Assembly: GCA_963682175.1 (NCBI GenBank) | Contig: OY821791.1 | Span: 30,378,326 to 30,442,325, forward strand | Direction: 5' to 3' | Length of the DNA: 64,000 nt | From: Triglochin maritima | Taxonomy: Eukaryota > Streptophyta > Magnoliopsida > Alismatales > Juncaginaceae | Shown here: piece by piece, positions 44,850 through 56,822 of the stretch | How the letters are laid out: each line of letters starts with the position of its first letter | Position numbering within the stretch: position 1 is the first letter of the stretch | Translations under genes and position numbers: made by a program | The notes under the pieces: model-generated | Database searches by the model: none | What the model was told of the DNA's origin: nothing | Seen by the model: the letters and a program-made list of their open reading frames with translations, nothing else

Positions 44850-47800
44850 CATGTATCATTGGGGACTCTCACAATAATAATGTCTTGCTAGATCTAGGGT
44901 CGGCGGTTAACCTCTTAGCAGCTTCTGTGCATCAATGATTAAGCCTAGGTAAGCTCAAACTTACAAAAACAACTTTGCAGTTGGCTGATCGTTCGATCAA
45001 AGTCCCATTGGGGCTCATCAAAGATTTCCTAATCAAGGTCAGTGATTTCATATTTCCTGTTGACTTCGTCGTCCATGAGACCGAACCAATCAAGACTACC
45101 CACTCTCAGATTCCATTGATTTTGGGTAGACCTTTTTTGTCGTTCAGGAACTTGATCGCGACATTCCATGTGTTCAATATGTCTAGGCAGCCAGCATCTT
45201 TCGAGGACCCCATGGAAGTTAATCTTATCCGGGACTTGGAAGAAGAAATATAAGAAGAGTACCCCCTGATTCATGAAAATCTAAGTGCTTACATCATGGA
45301 TGATTCCGATCATGAAGAGGACGGGGGCGAGTTGAGCAATGATGTGCATGTTGTTCAGTACATGCGAGCTTCTTCTATCTTACATCTCGAGCTAGATATC
45401 ACGCATCGCCCTGAGGAACCACCCACAATTGAGCTTAAAGAACTCCCTAAGGAATTGAAACATGTTTTTCTCGGTCCCAACATGTCATTTTCGGTGATTA
45501 TTTCATCGATGTTGACTGGTGATCCGGAAGAACGTCTGATTCAAGTCCTAAAGGAGAACAAATCAGTCATTGGGTGGTCCTTGAAGGACATTAAAGGGAT
45601 AAGTCTCGACGTCGTGCAACACCACATCTTTATGGAGGATGAGGCACCACCACGTCGCGACCCACAGAGGCGTTTAAATCCAGCCATGACAGAAGTAGTT
45701 AAGAAAGATATCATAAAGTGTTTAGATCATGGCATCATTTTCCCCATTTCGGACAGTACTTGGGTAAGTCCTGTCCAGGTTGTGCCTAAGAAGTCGGGTA
45801 TAACTGTTATCTAGAATGACAACAATGAGCTTGTACCCACACGACTTCAAACAGGGTGGCGAGTTTGTATTGACTATAGGGAGTTGAACGTGGTACCGCG
45901 TCAGGACCACTTCCCTCTACCTTTCATCGACCAGATGTTGGAGACACTTGTTGGGCACGCCTATTACTGTTTTCTTGATGGTTATTCGGGGTACAATCAA
46001 ATCCCAGTTGCCCTCGAAGACCAGGAGAAAACCACGTTCACTTGTCATTTTGGGACGTTTGCTTATAGACGGATGCCTTTTGGACTATGCAATGCACCGA
46101 CAACATTCCAACATTGCATGTTAAGTATTTTTTCTGATATGGTCGAGAACTTCCTTGAGATCTTCATGGATGATTTCTCGGTTCATGGCACCTCCTTTGA
46201 TGAGTGCTTGCACCAGCTGAGCCTTGTTCTCAAAAGGTGTTCGGAAACGAACTTAGCCCTTAATTGGGAAAAGTGTCATTTTATGGTTACAAAAGGCATC
46301 GTCTTGGGTCACGTGGTATCTCGTGATGGTATCGAGGTGGATATGGAAAAGATTGAGCTTATTTTTAAGCTTCCGCCACCCACATCCGTAAAAGAAATCT
46401 GTTCATTCCTTGGACAAACCGGTTTTTACTGGCGGTTTATTAGGATTTCAGCAAGATAGGTACCTCTTTTAAGCACGTGGTATCTCCCCTTGATGAGCTT
46501 ACTTGCTAAAGGTACCTCTTTTGAGTTCACACCCGAGTGCATGACTGCGTGTGAGTTTCTGAAGCGTGAGTTGACCTCCGCTCCTATTATTAAGGCACCG
46601 GTGTGGACTCTACCTTTCGAGATGATGTGTGATGCATTTGACTATGCGATAGGAGCGGTTTTGGGGCAGAAAGTCGACAAATTGCCTCATGTGATATACT
46701 ATGCAAGTCGTACTCTCAATGACGCCCAACTCAACTACTCCGTTACCGAGAAAGAGTTCATCGCGATCATATTTGCGTTGGAAAAATTTCGCCAGTACCT
46801 CATTCAGTCGCATGTCACATCATCTACACTGATCACTCAGCTCTCCGCTACCTTTTGTCTAAAAAGGATGTGAAACCCAATCTCCTGCATTGGATCTTGT
46901 TGCTACAAGAGTTCGACCTTGAAATACGGGACAAGAAGGGATGCGAGAATGTCGTGGCTGATCACCTCTCTCGCATCCCAGTTGATCTTTCATCGGATCC
47001 ACCGGTGAACGAGTTCTTCCCTGATGAGAACCTTATGGCAATAGACAACCGGGGAGGTGTCGGCTCATTGGAGACACAGTGAGATAGTGAAGTTCAAGTC
47101 ATTAGTCAAGAACTTCTATTGGGATGATCCCTACTTATTTAAGTATTGTGCCGATCAAATCATAAGGAGGTGCATTCCTGACGATGAGATTCAGAGCGTC
47201 TTGTCCTTTTGCCATAAGGAGGCATGTGGTGGGCACTTCGGTGCCAAGAAAACCGCAGCCAAAGTGCTCCAATGCGGTTTTTACTGGCTCACGTTGTTCC
47301 AAGACGCTTTTGCAATTTGCAAAGCATGGTCAACTATCTTAGTGGTCAACATCTTTGTTGTTTGGGGAATTGACTTCATGGGTACTTTACCCGTGTCCCA
47401 TGGTCACACTTACATCCTTGTGGCGGTTGATTATGTGTCAAAGTGGGTTGAAGCAATCCCCACTCGCACTAACGATCGCAAGGTTGTGATCCAGTTTCTC
47501 AAAGAACACATCTTTGCGAGGTTTGGGACACCTCGTTGTATCAGAAGTGACCGGGGACACACTTTGTGAACCGATCCCTTGAGGCAGTGTTGGGGAAATA
47601 TTCCATCACGTACAAGTTGGCCACACCTTATCATCCTCAAATATGTGGCCAGGTGGAAATTTCCAACAGTCAACTCAAGCAAATTCTTGAGAAAATGGTT
47701 AATGCTTCAATGACAGATTGGTCGGTCAAGCTTAATGATGCATTGTGGGCTTTCCGCACTGCATTTAAAACTGACCTTGGCATGTCCCCCTACCGGCTAG

Positions 47801-48269
47801 TTTATGGCAAAGCTTGCTTTCTTCCGGTAGAGCTGAGCACCGGGCATTATGGGCAATCAAACATCTTAACATGAGTCTTGATGTTTCCGGTGCCAATCGC
47901 AAGTTAGACCTCAACAAGTTGGAGGAGTTGAGAAATGAAGCATATGAGAATGCCAAGATCTGCAAGTCCCGCACTAAAAAATTTCACGACCGCTTGGTTC
48001 GAATCAAAACTTTCGAGGTGGAACAAAAGGTATTTTTGTATAATTCTCTCCTTCACTTGTTTCCGGGGAAACTTCGTAGTCGTTGATCAGGGCCCTCCAT
48101 TGTTTTAACCGTCTCCCCTCATGGGGCGGTTGAGATTCAGAATCCAAGGAATGGGGACGTGTTCAAAGTTAATGGACAACGTCTCAAACCATACTTGGAA
48201 GGGACCACAATAGAGGTTGAGGAGGAAGTCGTTTCTTTACACAAACTCCCCACGGATGTGGTCACTTGA
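44850..48269 (+). pseudogene. Athila-type Pol: protease, RT, RNase H, integrase
   Basis: Protease: LLDLGSAVNLL (about 44886) and IPLILGRPFL (about 45110). RT: VSPVQVVPKK, WRVCIDYRELN, HFPLPFIDQMLE, YRRMPFGLCNAPTTFQHCML, and the catalytic box IFMDDFSVHG (about 46160). RNase H: MCDAFDYAIGAVLGQK and [20 protein letters not shown]. Integrase: [15 protein letters not shown] with the second half of the HHCC finger lost, WGIDFMG, RSDRG and [14 protein letters not shown] for the D, D and E positions, then FDVSGANRK-like C-terminal sequence to KLPTDVVT at 48269. Stops at about 44937, 45252, 45812 and 47567 and frame changes near 46460, 46860 and 47870 show it is inactive. Confidence 0.85.
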
Positions 48270-48714
48270 TGTGATCCATCCCTTCATTTGTTTGTACATA
48301 TCCTTGTTTTGTTTTTTTAAAAATGAAAAATGAAGAAAAGCAAAAAATTGGAATGCCTTTTGGATATTTTCCCTTTTCCTTTGTTTAAAAAGCGTGATTC
48401 CCTTGCCCTACCCATTCTCCACCAGAAGAAAAACGTGTTTTCCCTTTGTTTTTGCCACCACCCAAATCCCATCCCTAAATCGCACCAATAGACCGCTAAT
48501 CAGCGGTTCTCCACCGCCAATCAGCGGTCGGTTGTGTGCTATTTTCATTTTGTCTTCGTCAGGTTGTGTGATTTTGGGTTTTCTGTTGGTTCCGTTGGGG
48601 GAGTTTCTGTGTTGCTGCTGGAGTCGACGTGCGGGGGTCTCCATCCCTCTCGCGCCGTGTTCGTCTTCGTGGTCGCGTGCTCCGCTGTTAAAGCTCGCCA
48701 AGGTAGGTGCAGGT
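48270..48714 (+). other. Spacer between pol and the downstream ORF
   Basis: Non-coding, with palindrome-like GACCGCTAATCAGCGGT and ACCGCCAATCAGCGGTC at about 48492-48530. The end CTCGCCAAGGTAGGTGCAGGT resembles a splice-site context just before the next ATG, but no acceptor can be assigned. Confidence 0.4.
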
Positions 48715-49565
48715 ATGGTCAGCCACCATTTAATTCCAGAACTCAATTTTGCCTCCCTGATTCGTGAATTCGGAGAACCCTTCTATGACCGAATCGTAGC
48801 TAAAGGGTCGTACCATTTGTTGTATGAGGCGACGAAACCATGTATGTAGAGCCTCTCTTACATGAGTTCTTTACTAAACTCGAGTGTGACCAGACCAGAC
48901 CACTCGAGTTTAGTGTCACTCTTAGAGGGGTGAAGCACACCGTGACTCCCCAATTTATCTCCGACGCGACTGGGATCCCCTTAGTCGATGATCTCGCGCC
49001 CACCTACGACATTAATTTTTACCGATCTATGCTTGGGCGTGGGCAACCTATATCATCGCATGGGGGAGTACCTAATGCGCTTTACTCCAATGTGAACATT
49101 GGAGTCAGGTGGGCGTGTAGGAATGTGTTGGGCCAAGAGCGGACCTCCACATTTTTCACACCTAGTTTGCGAATCGTGTATAGTCTTATGGATGATTCAC
49201 CTCACTGCATTTGTCGAACATTGTTCGACGTTTTGGTGAACACTAAGCTGAAAGAAATACATTGTTTGCCTACTATGGTTACCAAATTGTGTGGCATGTT
49301 GTACTTCCCACGATTTGAGCGCATGCTGAGGCGCCAAGGCACCGACCTCGAGGTAGCGAACATGACCCCGTCATTTCGCCATTGCCTTCCCGAGGCATGG
49401 GTGCCTGATTACATGGAGGAGGTTGTTAGAGCCAGTTCCTCAAGCTCATCAGTGAGCTCAGGAACACTCTTTAACACTGGCATTTCTGAGATGGTGGTCG
49501 AGCAGCAAAACGTCATCTTAGCCAAACAAAACCGGAAGATTTATAGTAAATTGTTGGCTCTTTAG
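48715..49565 (+). pseudogene. ORF in the env position, plant transposon-protein domain
   Basis: ATG 48715 gives MVSHHLIPELNFASLI; a 1-nt loss near 48828 shifts the frame, and the main part, 48840-49565 (241 codons), contains VHEFFTKL-like LLHEFFTKLECDQ, FSVTLRGVKHTVTPQFISDA, FYRSMLGRGQPISSHG and YFPRFERMLRRQG. This pattern (xVRGxxxxVTPxxIxxxLGIP, then a C-terminal Ser-rich tail) is what is annotated as a 'putative plant transposon protein' domain, often next to Athila-type elements. I see no signal peptide or membrane segment, so calling it an envelope would be unfounded. Function unknown. A second partial copy (50629) is intact where this one is frameshifted. Confidence 0.6.
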
Positions 49566-49681
49566 AGAGGTGCCTCTTCGGGCACCTCTGGCCGTCGTCA
49601 TTAGTCTGGTACACCCTATCCATGCATTGGCACCACTTTGCCATACATTGAGGACAATACATGGATTAGGTGTGTGTGTGT

Positions 49682-49696
49682 GGGGGGGGGGGGGGG
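49682..49696 (+). promoter_or_regulatory. Poly-G PPT-like tract
   Basis: A run of 15 G follows CATTGAGGACAATACATGGATTAGGTGTG-like sequence, as at 31479 and 55534. In this element nothing resembling an upright 3' LTR follows it closely. Confidence 0.5.
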
Positions 49697-49924
49697 TGTT
49701 TTCACGTATGTACATAGTTGTGTGTCTTTTGTTTTTATTTCATTTTTTTTGTTTGCACTGCTAGGGTCATGTTAGTGTGTTGCATTTCACATTGATATAT
49801 CTACTTGCCATGATCCTTGGGTGACTTGTCTTCTTTTGCTTGCCTAGTGCTTTAAAATTTTCACATTTCTTTCAAAATCTTCAAGAATAAGGGAGAAGAG
49901 TTTAAACTTCCTTAAACGAAAACT

Positions 49925-50605
49925 TGTTTAATCTTTTAAACTACCACAAATGCACGGCGTCGGTGAAGACGTGGAAAATACGAGTCGATCCACAGGGAGG
50001 AGAGACCACTATGGTTTTTCAGAAATCAAGTGGCAACAACAAGGGAGAAGAGTTTGTGTAAGCTTATTTATGCTACACTAAACTACTAAGAAGAGAAATA
50101 CAATGGAAAGCGATTAACGATTACTTCGAACTAAACTACAGAAACTTAACACTAAGCTGGAATCAGTAAGAGAAAAACCCCTTAGGGGGTGGAGTGATTA
50201 CACATATACAATAAGAAGGTAAGAATGCATTCCTATGGGCACAAGTGGAGGTAGTGTTTTCATGTATAGGAGGTGTCTACTTATCATGGAAAAACTCATC
50301 AATTCAATCACTAACCTATTTGATTAACATTCATAAACACAAGCTGGTCATTTAAGAAACTAAACAAGCATGGGAGGTATCTTAAGATTTGTGGCAAAAC
50401 CCATCTAGTGAAGTGTTCTATTCTAACAAGCAAGCATACATTCATATTAATCTACACATTTCAAAATAAAGCATTCTTCCATTCTTAATTGCATATATAA
50501 GTATCATCTCCCCCCTAAAGGGGAGTGGTTTTACTCACTAAACATTAAACAAACTATTACACTAAGATAGGAAGACATTTTTTTAATTAAGCCTACTAGA
50601 TTTAA
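49925..50605 (-). repeat. Inverted LTR fragment
   Basis: On the minus strand this reads like the last ~680 bp of the 5' LTR at 41944-43016, from TTAAATCTAGTAGGCTTAATT to AGATTAAACA. It is opposite in direction to the rest of the element and stands where the 3' LTR should be. Confidence 0.8.
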
Positions 50606-50628
50606 TAAAAGACAATGTAGGTGCAGGT

Positions 50629-51066
50629 ATGGTCAGCCACCATTTAATTCCAGAACTCAATTTTGCCTCCCTGATTGGTGAATTCGGAGAACCCTTCTAC
50701 GACCAAATCGTAGCTAAAGGGTGGTACCATTTGGTGTATGAGGGCGACGAAACCATGTACGTAGAGCCTCTCGTACATGAGTTCTTTACTAAACTCGAGT
50801 GTGACCAGACCGGACCACTCGAGTTTAGTGTCACTCTTAGAGGGGTGAAGCACACCGTGACTCCTAAATTTATCTCCGACGCGACTGGGATCCCCTTAGT
50901 CGATGATCTCGCGCCCACCTACGACATTAATTTTTACCGATCTATGCTTGGGCGCGGGCAACCTATATCATCGCATGGGTTAGTACCTAATGCGCACATT
51001 TACTCCAATGTGCACATTGTCGCCAGGTGTGTGTGTAGAATGTGTTGGGCCAAGAGCGGACCTCCA
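50629..51066 (+). pseudogene. Partial duplicate of the env-position ORF
   Basis: ATG 50629 (MVSHHLIPELNFASLIGEFG) to about codon 145, nearly identical to 48715-49155. It keeps the base that the first copy lost (YEGDETMYVEPL), so one frame runs from the start through FSVTLRGVKHTVTPKF. It ends in CCTCCACATTTTT, fused to LTR sequence. It has no stop of its own family and is surely a fragment. Confidence 0.8.
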
Positions 51067-51124
51067 CATTTTTTTAATTAAGCCTACTAGATTTAACATC
51101 CAACTACTTACGGTAGTTTAAAAG
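51066..51124. repeat. Terminal LTR scraps of the pol-bearing element
   Basis: 51066-51096 exactly repeats 50575-50605 (31 bp). After it, CTTACGGTAGTTTAAA resembles the plus-strand LTR end CTTGCGGTAGTTTAAA at 42991-43006. The terminal CA is lost. Confidence 0.65.
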
Positions 51125-51129
51125 ATATA

Positions 51130-51194
51130 CACCATATACAAGTGTAATCATATCAACCTCAAAACACTAGAAGACAGGATCTGGTCTGGGTGCG
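51130..51194 (-). repeat. 5' LTR of the gypsy element, piece 2
   Basis: The 65 bp between the two Athila-type elements continue the gypsy LTR. AGTGTAATCATATCAACCTC and AGGATCTGGTCTGGGTGCG line up with AGAGGTAATCACGACGACCTC and AGGATCCTGACC...GTGCA at 36823-36885. Confidence 0.65.
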
Positions 51195-52593
51195 TGATTG
51201 ACATCATATAATGCATATATTTGTGTCTTATATCCATTATTTTTAGCCTAATCAATGCTACGTAATGACTTTTATGTTTAAGTTTCAGGAATAAACAGGT
51301 TTGAAAAAAAGAGACTATAAAAGGACTTAAAAACAAGAAAAAAGATTGAATTGCGGGACTTATGGACTGTGATGCAAGAGAGAATGACCCAGATGTAAAC
51401 CAAAAGAATCAATGAGAGAATCAAGAAGCTCCACACCATCATGAGGAGTATTTTGGCAATTAGATCCGGGCCCAAACATCAACAACCCAATCGGGTTCGT
51501 AAAAACCAAGAAATCAAGCCAGAAACAAACCACAAAAATCCAGACTCAATCCAAGACATATGGAGCGCTAATTGGCGGTCCAAATGTGTCCAAAGTATTC
51601 ACGATTTAGTCGGGTCTTTGGTTATGTTGTTTTATGTCCATTTATATTATGCTTTGAGTCCCATACCGGGGGATTGTCCTCGGTTACTTATTTTCATGCC
51701 TATAAATAGAACTCTTCCTCTCCTTTTGTATTCACCCATTGCTTGGTGGCATTCTCTCTACTTGGAGTAAACCTTGGAGCAAAAACTCAAGGTGGAGAAG
51801 AATGTCACTTGCAATGTGAGTCTTGTCAATAAAATATTTTTCTTAGTTAGTTTTATATTTTCTCTTTTTGCATGCTTAGTTTAATTTCGTTTTGCCTTTT
51901 TTTCTTAATGAGTAGTAAGTATTCCATCCCCATTTGGGTGGAGGTAATGTAGAATATGTGATGTTTTTGGGTTCTTTTATTTGTGTCATTTCATATGCTT
52001 AATATAGATCTATACTTGTAGCATGATTAAATTTGTATTAGATAGGATAATGTCCACACTAGGTACTTATCTCATACTAGCTTTAGAGTTTATCTTGTTG
52101 CTTGTAATGATTAGATGGGAATGACTTGTTATGTATGAATGCATGTTTGATGCACATTTACAAGAATGATTTAGGTTGTATGTCGGATTGATTGATGTTG
52201 TAATGGCCCTACTAGGTACTTATTGCATGCTTGAGAATCTAAAATCAACCTCAACTTTATGTGAGATGTGCATGTTCATGGTTTGCCATGTAGTGTTGTG
52301 TATCCTACACTTAGATTCTACACTAGCTTCTACTGGTATGCCATACAAACTACACTTGTTTCTAATTGAAAAGAATACCCACTCACACACATACCTACAC
52401 ACCTCCACTCCATGGGGTTTAGTTTTATTGTTTGTCATTCTTAGTTTAGTGTAGTGTGGTCACATTTTCTCCACCTCTTTTCCCACTCACCTTCGAACTA
52501 ATGACAGACGACACACCTCCCTGTGGATCGACCCGTATTTTCCACCACTTCAACGTGGTCGTGCACTTGTGGTTATTATAACTAAATCAATCA
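51195..52593 (+). repeat. 5' LTR of the second pol-less element
   Basis: Starts TGATTGACATCATATAATGC, ends CTAAATCAATCA; 1,399 bp. TATAAATA at 51701. The palindrome site has decayed to GAGCGCTAATTGGCGGTC (about 51564). Confidence 0.85.
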
Positions 52594-52599
52594 TGTTTT

Positions 52600-52617
52600 T
52601 GGCACTGTTGTCGGGGA
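52600..52617 (+). promoter_or_regulatory. tRNA-Asp-type primer-binding site, decayed
   Basis: TGGCACTGTTGTCGGGGA, six bases after the LTR, two changes from TGGCGCCGTTGCCGGGGA. Confidence 0.75.
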
Positions 52618-53677
52618 GGTGCTCTGTCTAGACTTTGGTTTGGACGATTCGAGTGGGTTTAATTTTTTGTTTTTAGTTTTTGATTGTTTCAGGGATATCT
52701 CGGCATCCAGGGTAGGCAACTGGAGAAATTGGAGGAAGAAGGAAACCAAGGTGACCGTAAATCGGCGGTCTGGAACCGCCAACTGGTGGCCTGGTGAGCC
52801 TCGTTTGCTCCAATTTTTGTTATGGTTGTTTTTTATTCATTTTAGTGGTCTGAGAGCTCATTGTGCATGTTGTGACCTATAGTTTGCTCCCAGATCAATC
52901 AATTCTTCTTCTTAAGACAACTTGGACCATAAAACTCAAAGCAAAAGATTAGACTAATTGTCATCTAGGTCATGCATCACTTGTAGACCTCATATGCACA
53001 TTGTCTTTCATTTTCTTAAAATTCCTGTTGTCGATAGCTGGCGTGAGGTACGTGCACCTGTTCTCTCATTCTTGCATGGTTAGAGCATGCATTAGTTAGC
53101 AAAGTGCATTGTAACAAGAGTGAGGTGAGTGCTTGTTTGGTGAGTTGTCTGCTAGCCTAAGATTTCAAAACATCTTTTAAGGGCATCACTTATAGTCTCC
53201 AAAGATAAGGTGGGGTATTTCATCACCACTCCCTTAGCCCCAAAAAGCACACTCAATCTAAGCCTTAATTCTAAAATCATGTAGACATTGGCCATTAGGA
53301 CTCGGGCGCATTAGAAGAGTGATCCTGTCACGACCGTCATAGCCTGATCGGCGTCACCCACTTTGTCGATAGTAGGAGAGACGAGAACTCCAGATCTTGA
53401 CTCACTTGTTGGGCGTCATCTAGTTTAAGGACCTATAGCCAGCTTAAGCTTGTTTGAGTCGTGTTTACCAGACTAGGCTTCTACCCTCACCCTTTAGCCA
53501 CACTAGTCTTTAGAGATTCTTCCATTCTCTTCTGAGTCATCTTCTTCTCACCTACTTCTACGTTCTAGTTTCCTCCCTTTTACACTCTTGATTAGTGTTT
53601 TAGGGTCGAGTCGAGCACTTTTTGCGAGCTTGGCCTCGTAGTGGTGAGAGTGATCGACTCGAGAGTTCTTTGGCGAG

Positions 53678-55186
53678 ATGGATGGTTACATGGGCGACCA
53701 TCCAAATCATTATTAGCACCAGGACAATTCTCCCTGGTATTCCAAACCCATGCATCCTGGGGTGCCTCATACAAACACCTCGTATGGTTGGGACAATCTT
53801 AATTTTGTGGCTGAGCAATCTTCTGATTGGGATAATATGAGAGAGGCACTGACTGCTATACCACCATCTAGTTATCTTGGATCTTATGCTGGTCAACAAA
53901 CGGAGACATTACAACAAACTTTGGCCTCTTTCATGCGTACAGTAGATGACATGAGTGCACCGGTGGCTCCAGTAGCCATACCGTGTGACTGTTGTGGGTT
54001 GTGTGGTCATGTTATCGGGGAATGTCCTTATGTTCCACCAGAGCCTGAGTATGAGCATAACTTTTCCCAAAATGGTCAACGTGACTATTACGCATCTGCG
54101 TACAACTCGAGAGGGATGGATTCAGGGGAAGATAATACTTATTCAAATTTTTATACATCATGCCAACCCCATGATCCTCCTCCTGAATACTCATACTCCT
54201 ATCAGCCACCACCCATGACCAATCATTGGACTCATTCTCAGCCCATCAACATCCAACCCAACAATTTCCCAAATTCTGACTTGAGCCTCATAGTTGACCA
54301 CAAACTTGATTCTCTAGAACAAACTCTCCAAATGATCATGGAAACCACTCAGAATTTATTGAAGTCCAACTTGAATTCCTTGCAAACTATGGAAATACGA
54401 GTAAGTCAAATGACGCAGCAATTACGTGAACGTGAGGAGGGTAACTTATTGTGTCAACATGAGGATTTATCTTCTGATATCGAACCACCACCACATCCAC
54501 AAATTCAAAGCACAATCTTTCAAAGTCAAACTCCTAGATGAGGGACTTGGGGTTTCAATTCACGATCATTTGGTGTAGGATTCGATTCCATTTGAGAATA
54601 ACATGGACCAGTTTCATTATGAGTCGGCACAGGATTGTGCCTTACCTTTTTGTCACGTGGCCCTTGAGTCACATGATCTTATTGTTGTGCCTCTTAAGGA
54701 CTCTCATGTGGTTGAGCAAGAGCTCCCTAGTACCCTTAATTCATACGACCTGATGAGTGTTTGCCTCTCACTATTGTTCCTGATCATCTTGGAAATGATG
54801 GGACATCAAACAATTGCATCGCCAATGGTGGTATTGGGAGTGCCTTAAAGGATACCTTGGCTAAGAGACTGACCTTCTGTTCGTTTGGGGAGTCGGACAT
54901 GCATAATGAGGTTCTTGACCTCGTTCGGACCCACCAACCTTTTGGTTGAAGAGTTTGGATTTATGATTATAACTTCAATTCTACAATGGGAGAAACTCTT
55001 CTTACGTTGCACATTATATCTAAAACCCTTGAGAGGTTCAAGCTCTTTCAGTTTGATCCTTTGAATGAGACGTATTTACGTCTAATTCATGAACATCTCC
55101 TTTCATCTTGTGCTCTTTGTGAAGGGGGCCCTCACATGAGTATTTTGGCCCCACATGGTGTCATGTTCCCGTTCCAAGTGCATTGA
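53678..55186 (+). pseudogene. Broken relative of the Athila gag-derived ORF
   Basis: Starts MDGYMGDHPNHY at 53678 and shares the layout of the intact ORF at 29633, including the knuckle CDCCGLCGHVIGECP and the coiled-coil METTQNLLKSNLNSLQTMEI. It carries a TAG near codon 13, a TGA after SQTPR (54539-54541), further stops and frame changes, but the last codons (RGVMFPFQVH-like HGVMFPFQVH) are still visible. Relative to the intact ORF it has a short insertion, AGQQTETLQQTL. Good evidence that the whole ~500-residue protein, including its unknown C-terminal half, is a family feature. Confidence 0.85.
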
Positions 55187-55533
55187 CCCACTTTTGAGGT
55201 TCCCATTTGATGTCCTTTGACAAATGAAGATGGGAACATATTTTTGTACATAGTTAGATTTCAAAAAAACAAAAAAAATACAATAAAAGACCCCATAGTG
55301 AGCATTGATTGTTGTGGGCCCCAACTCTTGTGTATTTGGGCCCCATTTCTTTCACGTATTTGTCTCATTTCTTAAGTATCTCACAGGTTTTGAGGAAAAT
55401 TCAGGTTTATGTCCATCAACATGACCATGAGACTTTCCTTGTGCTTCACATTGGTGAGATCTTTTCTTTTTCATACATAAATCTATGTAGTATCATGCTC
55501 ACATTCATTGAGGACAACGCATAAAGTAAATGT

Positions 55534-55551
55534 GGGGGGGGGGGGGGGGGG
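55534..55551 (+). promoter_or_regulatory. Internal PPT-like poly-G tract
   Basis: 18 G after CATTCATTGAGGACAACGC, in the same position as 31479-31491, about 1.27 kb before the 3' LTR. The 55187-56822 stretch around it is otherwise non-coding. Confidence 0.5.
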
Positions 55552-56822
55552 TGTTTTAATAGTCGAGTCTTTCTCATTTTGTTTTGTTTTCTTTTGTTTG
55601 TATTGTTAGGGTCATGTTAGTGTGTTGCATTTAATATCGATATATATGCTTGTCATGATCGTTGTGTGACTTGTCTTCTTTTGCTTGCCTAGTGCTTTAA
55701 ATTTTCATTTCTTTCAAAATCTTCATGTGTTTGCGAAAGAAAATGTTTTGTGGGTTTTGTGTGTGTTTGGCATGTGCAAAACCGTTGAGAGGCAAAGTAA
55801 AAAGAAAGTTCCCAAAATTGTCTTGAACATGATGCATTAAGATATCTAATATTCCGGTTTTAGGTATTATCGAGTCGTAAGGATGCACCCTGGTTTTCTT
55901 TTGGGGGTGAGTAATCATAGGGTTTCAGTACTCAAACAATTAAAAAAGTCAACCCTTAACATAGTGAGTCAATAATTCGTGCCTGCTAATATAAGGAAGT
56001 TTGTTGTAGTCAAGGACCCTTTAACTTCTGTTGCGAGACATTAAGTGTAGGGGTTTTGGTTCATGTATAGATAAGAAATAAGTAAGTAGGTATTCTCTCT
56101 TCTATCACGGCTCCTATCACCCAAGAAATTAGGTTTGATGGGCCTTTGTGTCTGGTGCTTTCGAGTCATCTGACTTGGGATGCACTGACCAAACTCTCGT
56201 TACACGGGTGGTAGGGATTGCCCTATGTGGATATGTGGGGGAAGGTGTACGTGATAGTGTAAGTCCTCATAGGCAATGATGCACGAAACTTGACCCCAGG
56301 AGAAATACACACCTACTAAAAATGAAATAGAAAAGAAAATAGAAGAACAAAAAGAAAAAAAGAGAGGAAAAAGTGTAATGCAAATAAGAACCTTTATGGA
56401 CATTACATTTTGTATCACTTGAGGATGTTCAGGTTGTCCATGTCTTTCAGTTAAGTCCTTAATTAATTTGCACGAATGATTCATTAGGCTAGGTGTGTGG
56501 ACTTGATACATATATAGAGTTGGCCCATAGGATTACCGTGTCAAATGATCGAAAAAAATGAGTCTATCGAGTCGAGTTTCTTGATCGAATAATGCATCAA
56601 TGTTCGGATTTTGTGGGTATATCCGTTGAAAACCCTCAGGAGACAACACTCCTCCTCATTGGCGACAAGGAGGTTTAACGACTTGTTGCACGTGCTAAGT
56701 GCAATCGTGATTCCTACGAAAGTGAGTTAGGATATCCATATTTCTTGTATGCCTTTTTCATTCCTTCATTTTTCCATTTCTTTGTTTTGCTCGGGACTAG
56801 CAAAAGTTAGGTGTGGGGTATT

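Larger units (their letters stand above)
41944..51124 (+). mobile_element. Athila-type Ty3/gypsy element with pol and an extra ORF, rearranged 3' end
   Basis: Parts in order: shortened 5' LTR (41944-43016), PBS (43023), leader, gag (44175-44790), protease/RT/RNase H/integrase (44850-48269), an ORF in the env position (48715-49565), poly-G tract (49682-49696), an inverted LTR piece (49925-50605), a second copy of the ORF start (50629-51066) and a last LTR fragment (51066-51124). ATATA on both sides (41939-41943 and 51125-51129) is the likely target-site duplication. All coding parts have stops or frameshifts. It is the only Athila-type copy here with pol and shows what the pol-less ones have lost. 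Confidence 0.8.

Noticed and set aside
48840..49565. Viral-type envelope gene
   Set aside because: It occupies the env position, but no signal peptide, membrane segment or cleavage site is visible, and the sequence fits a plant transposon-protein domain.
49518..49764. ORFs across the poly-G tract
   Set aside because: Homopolymer and GT-repeat artefacts next to the PPT-like signal.
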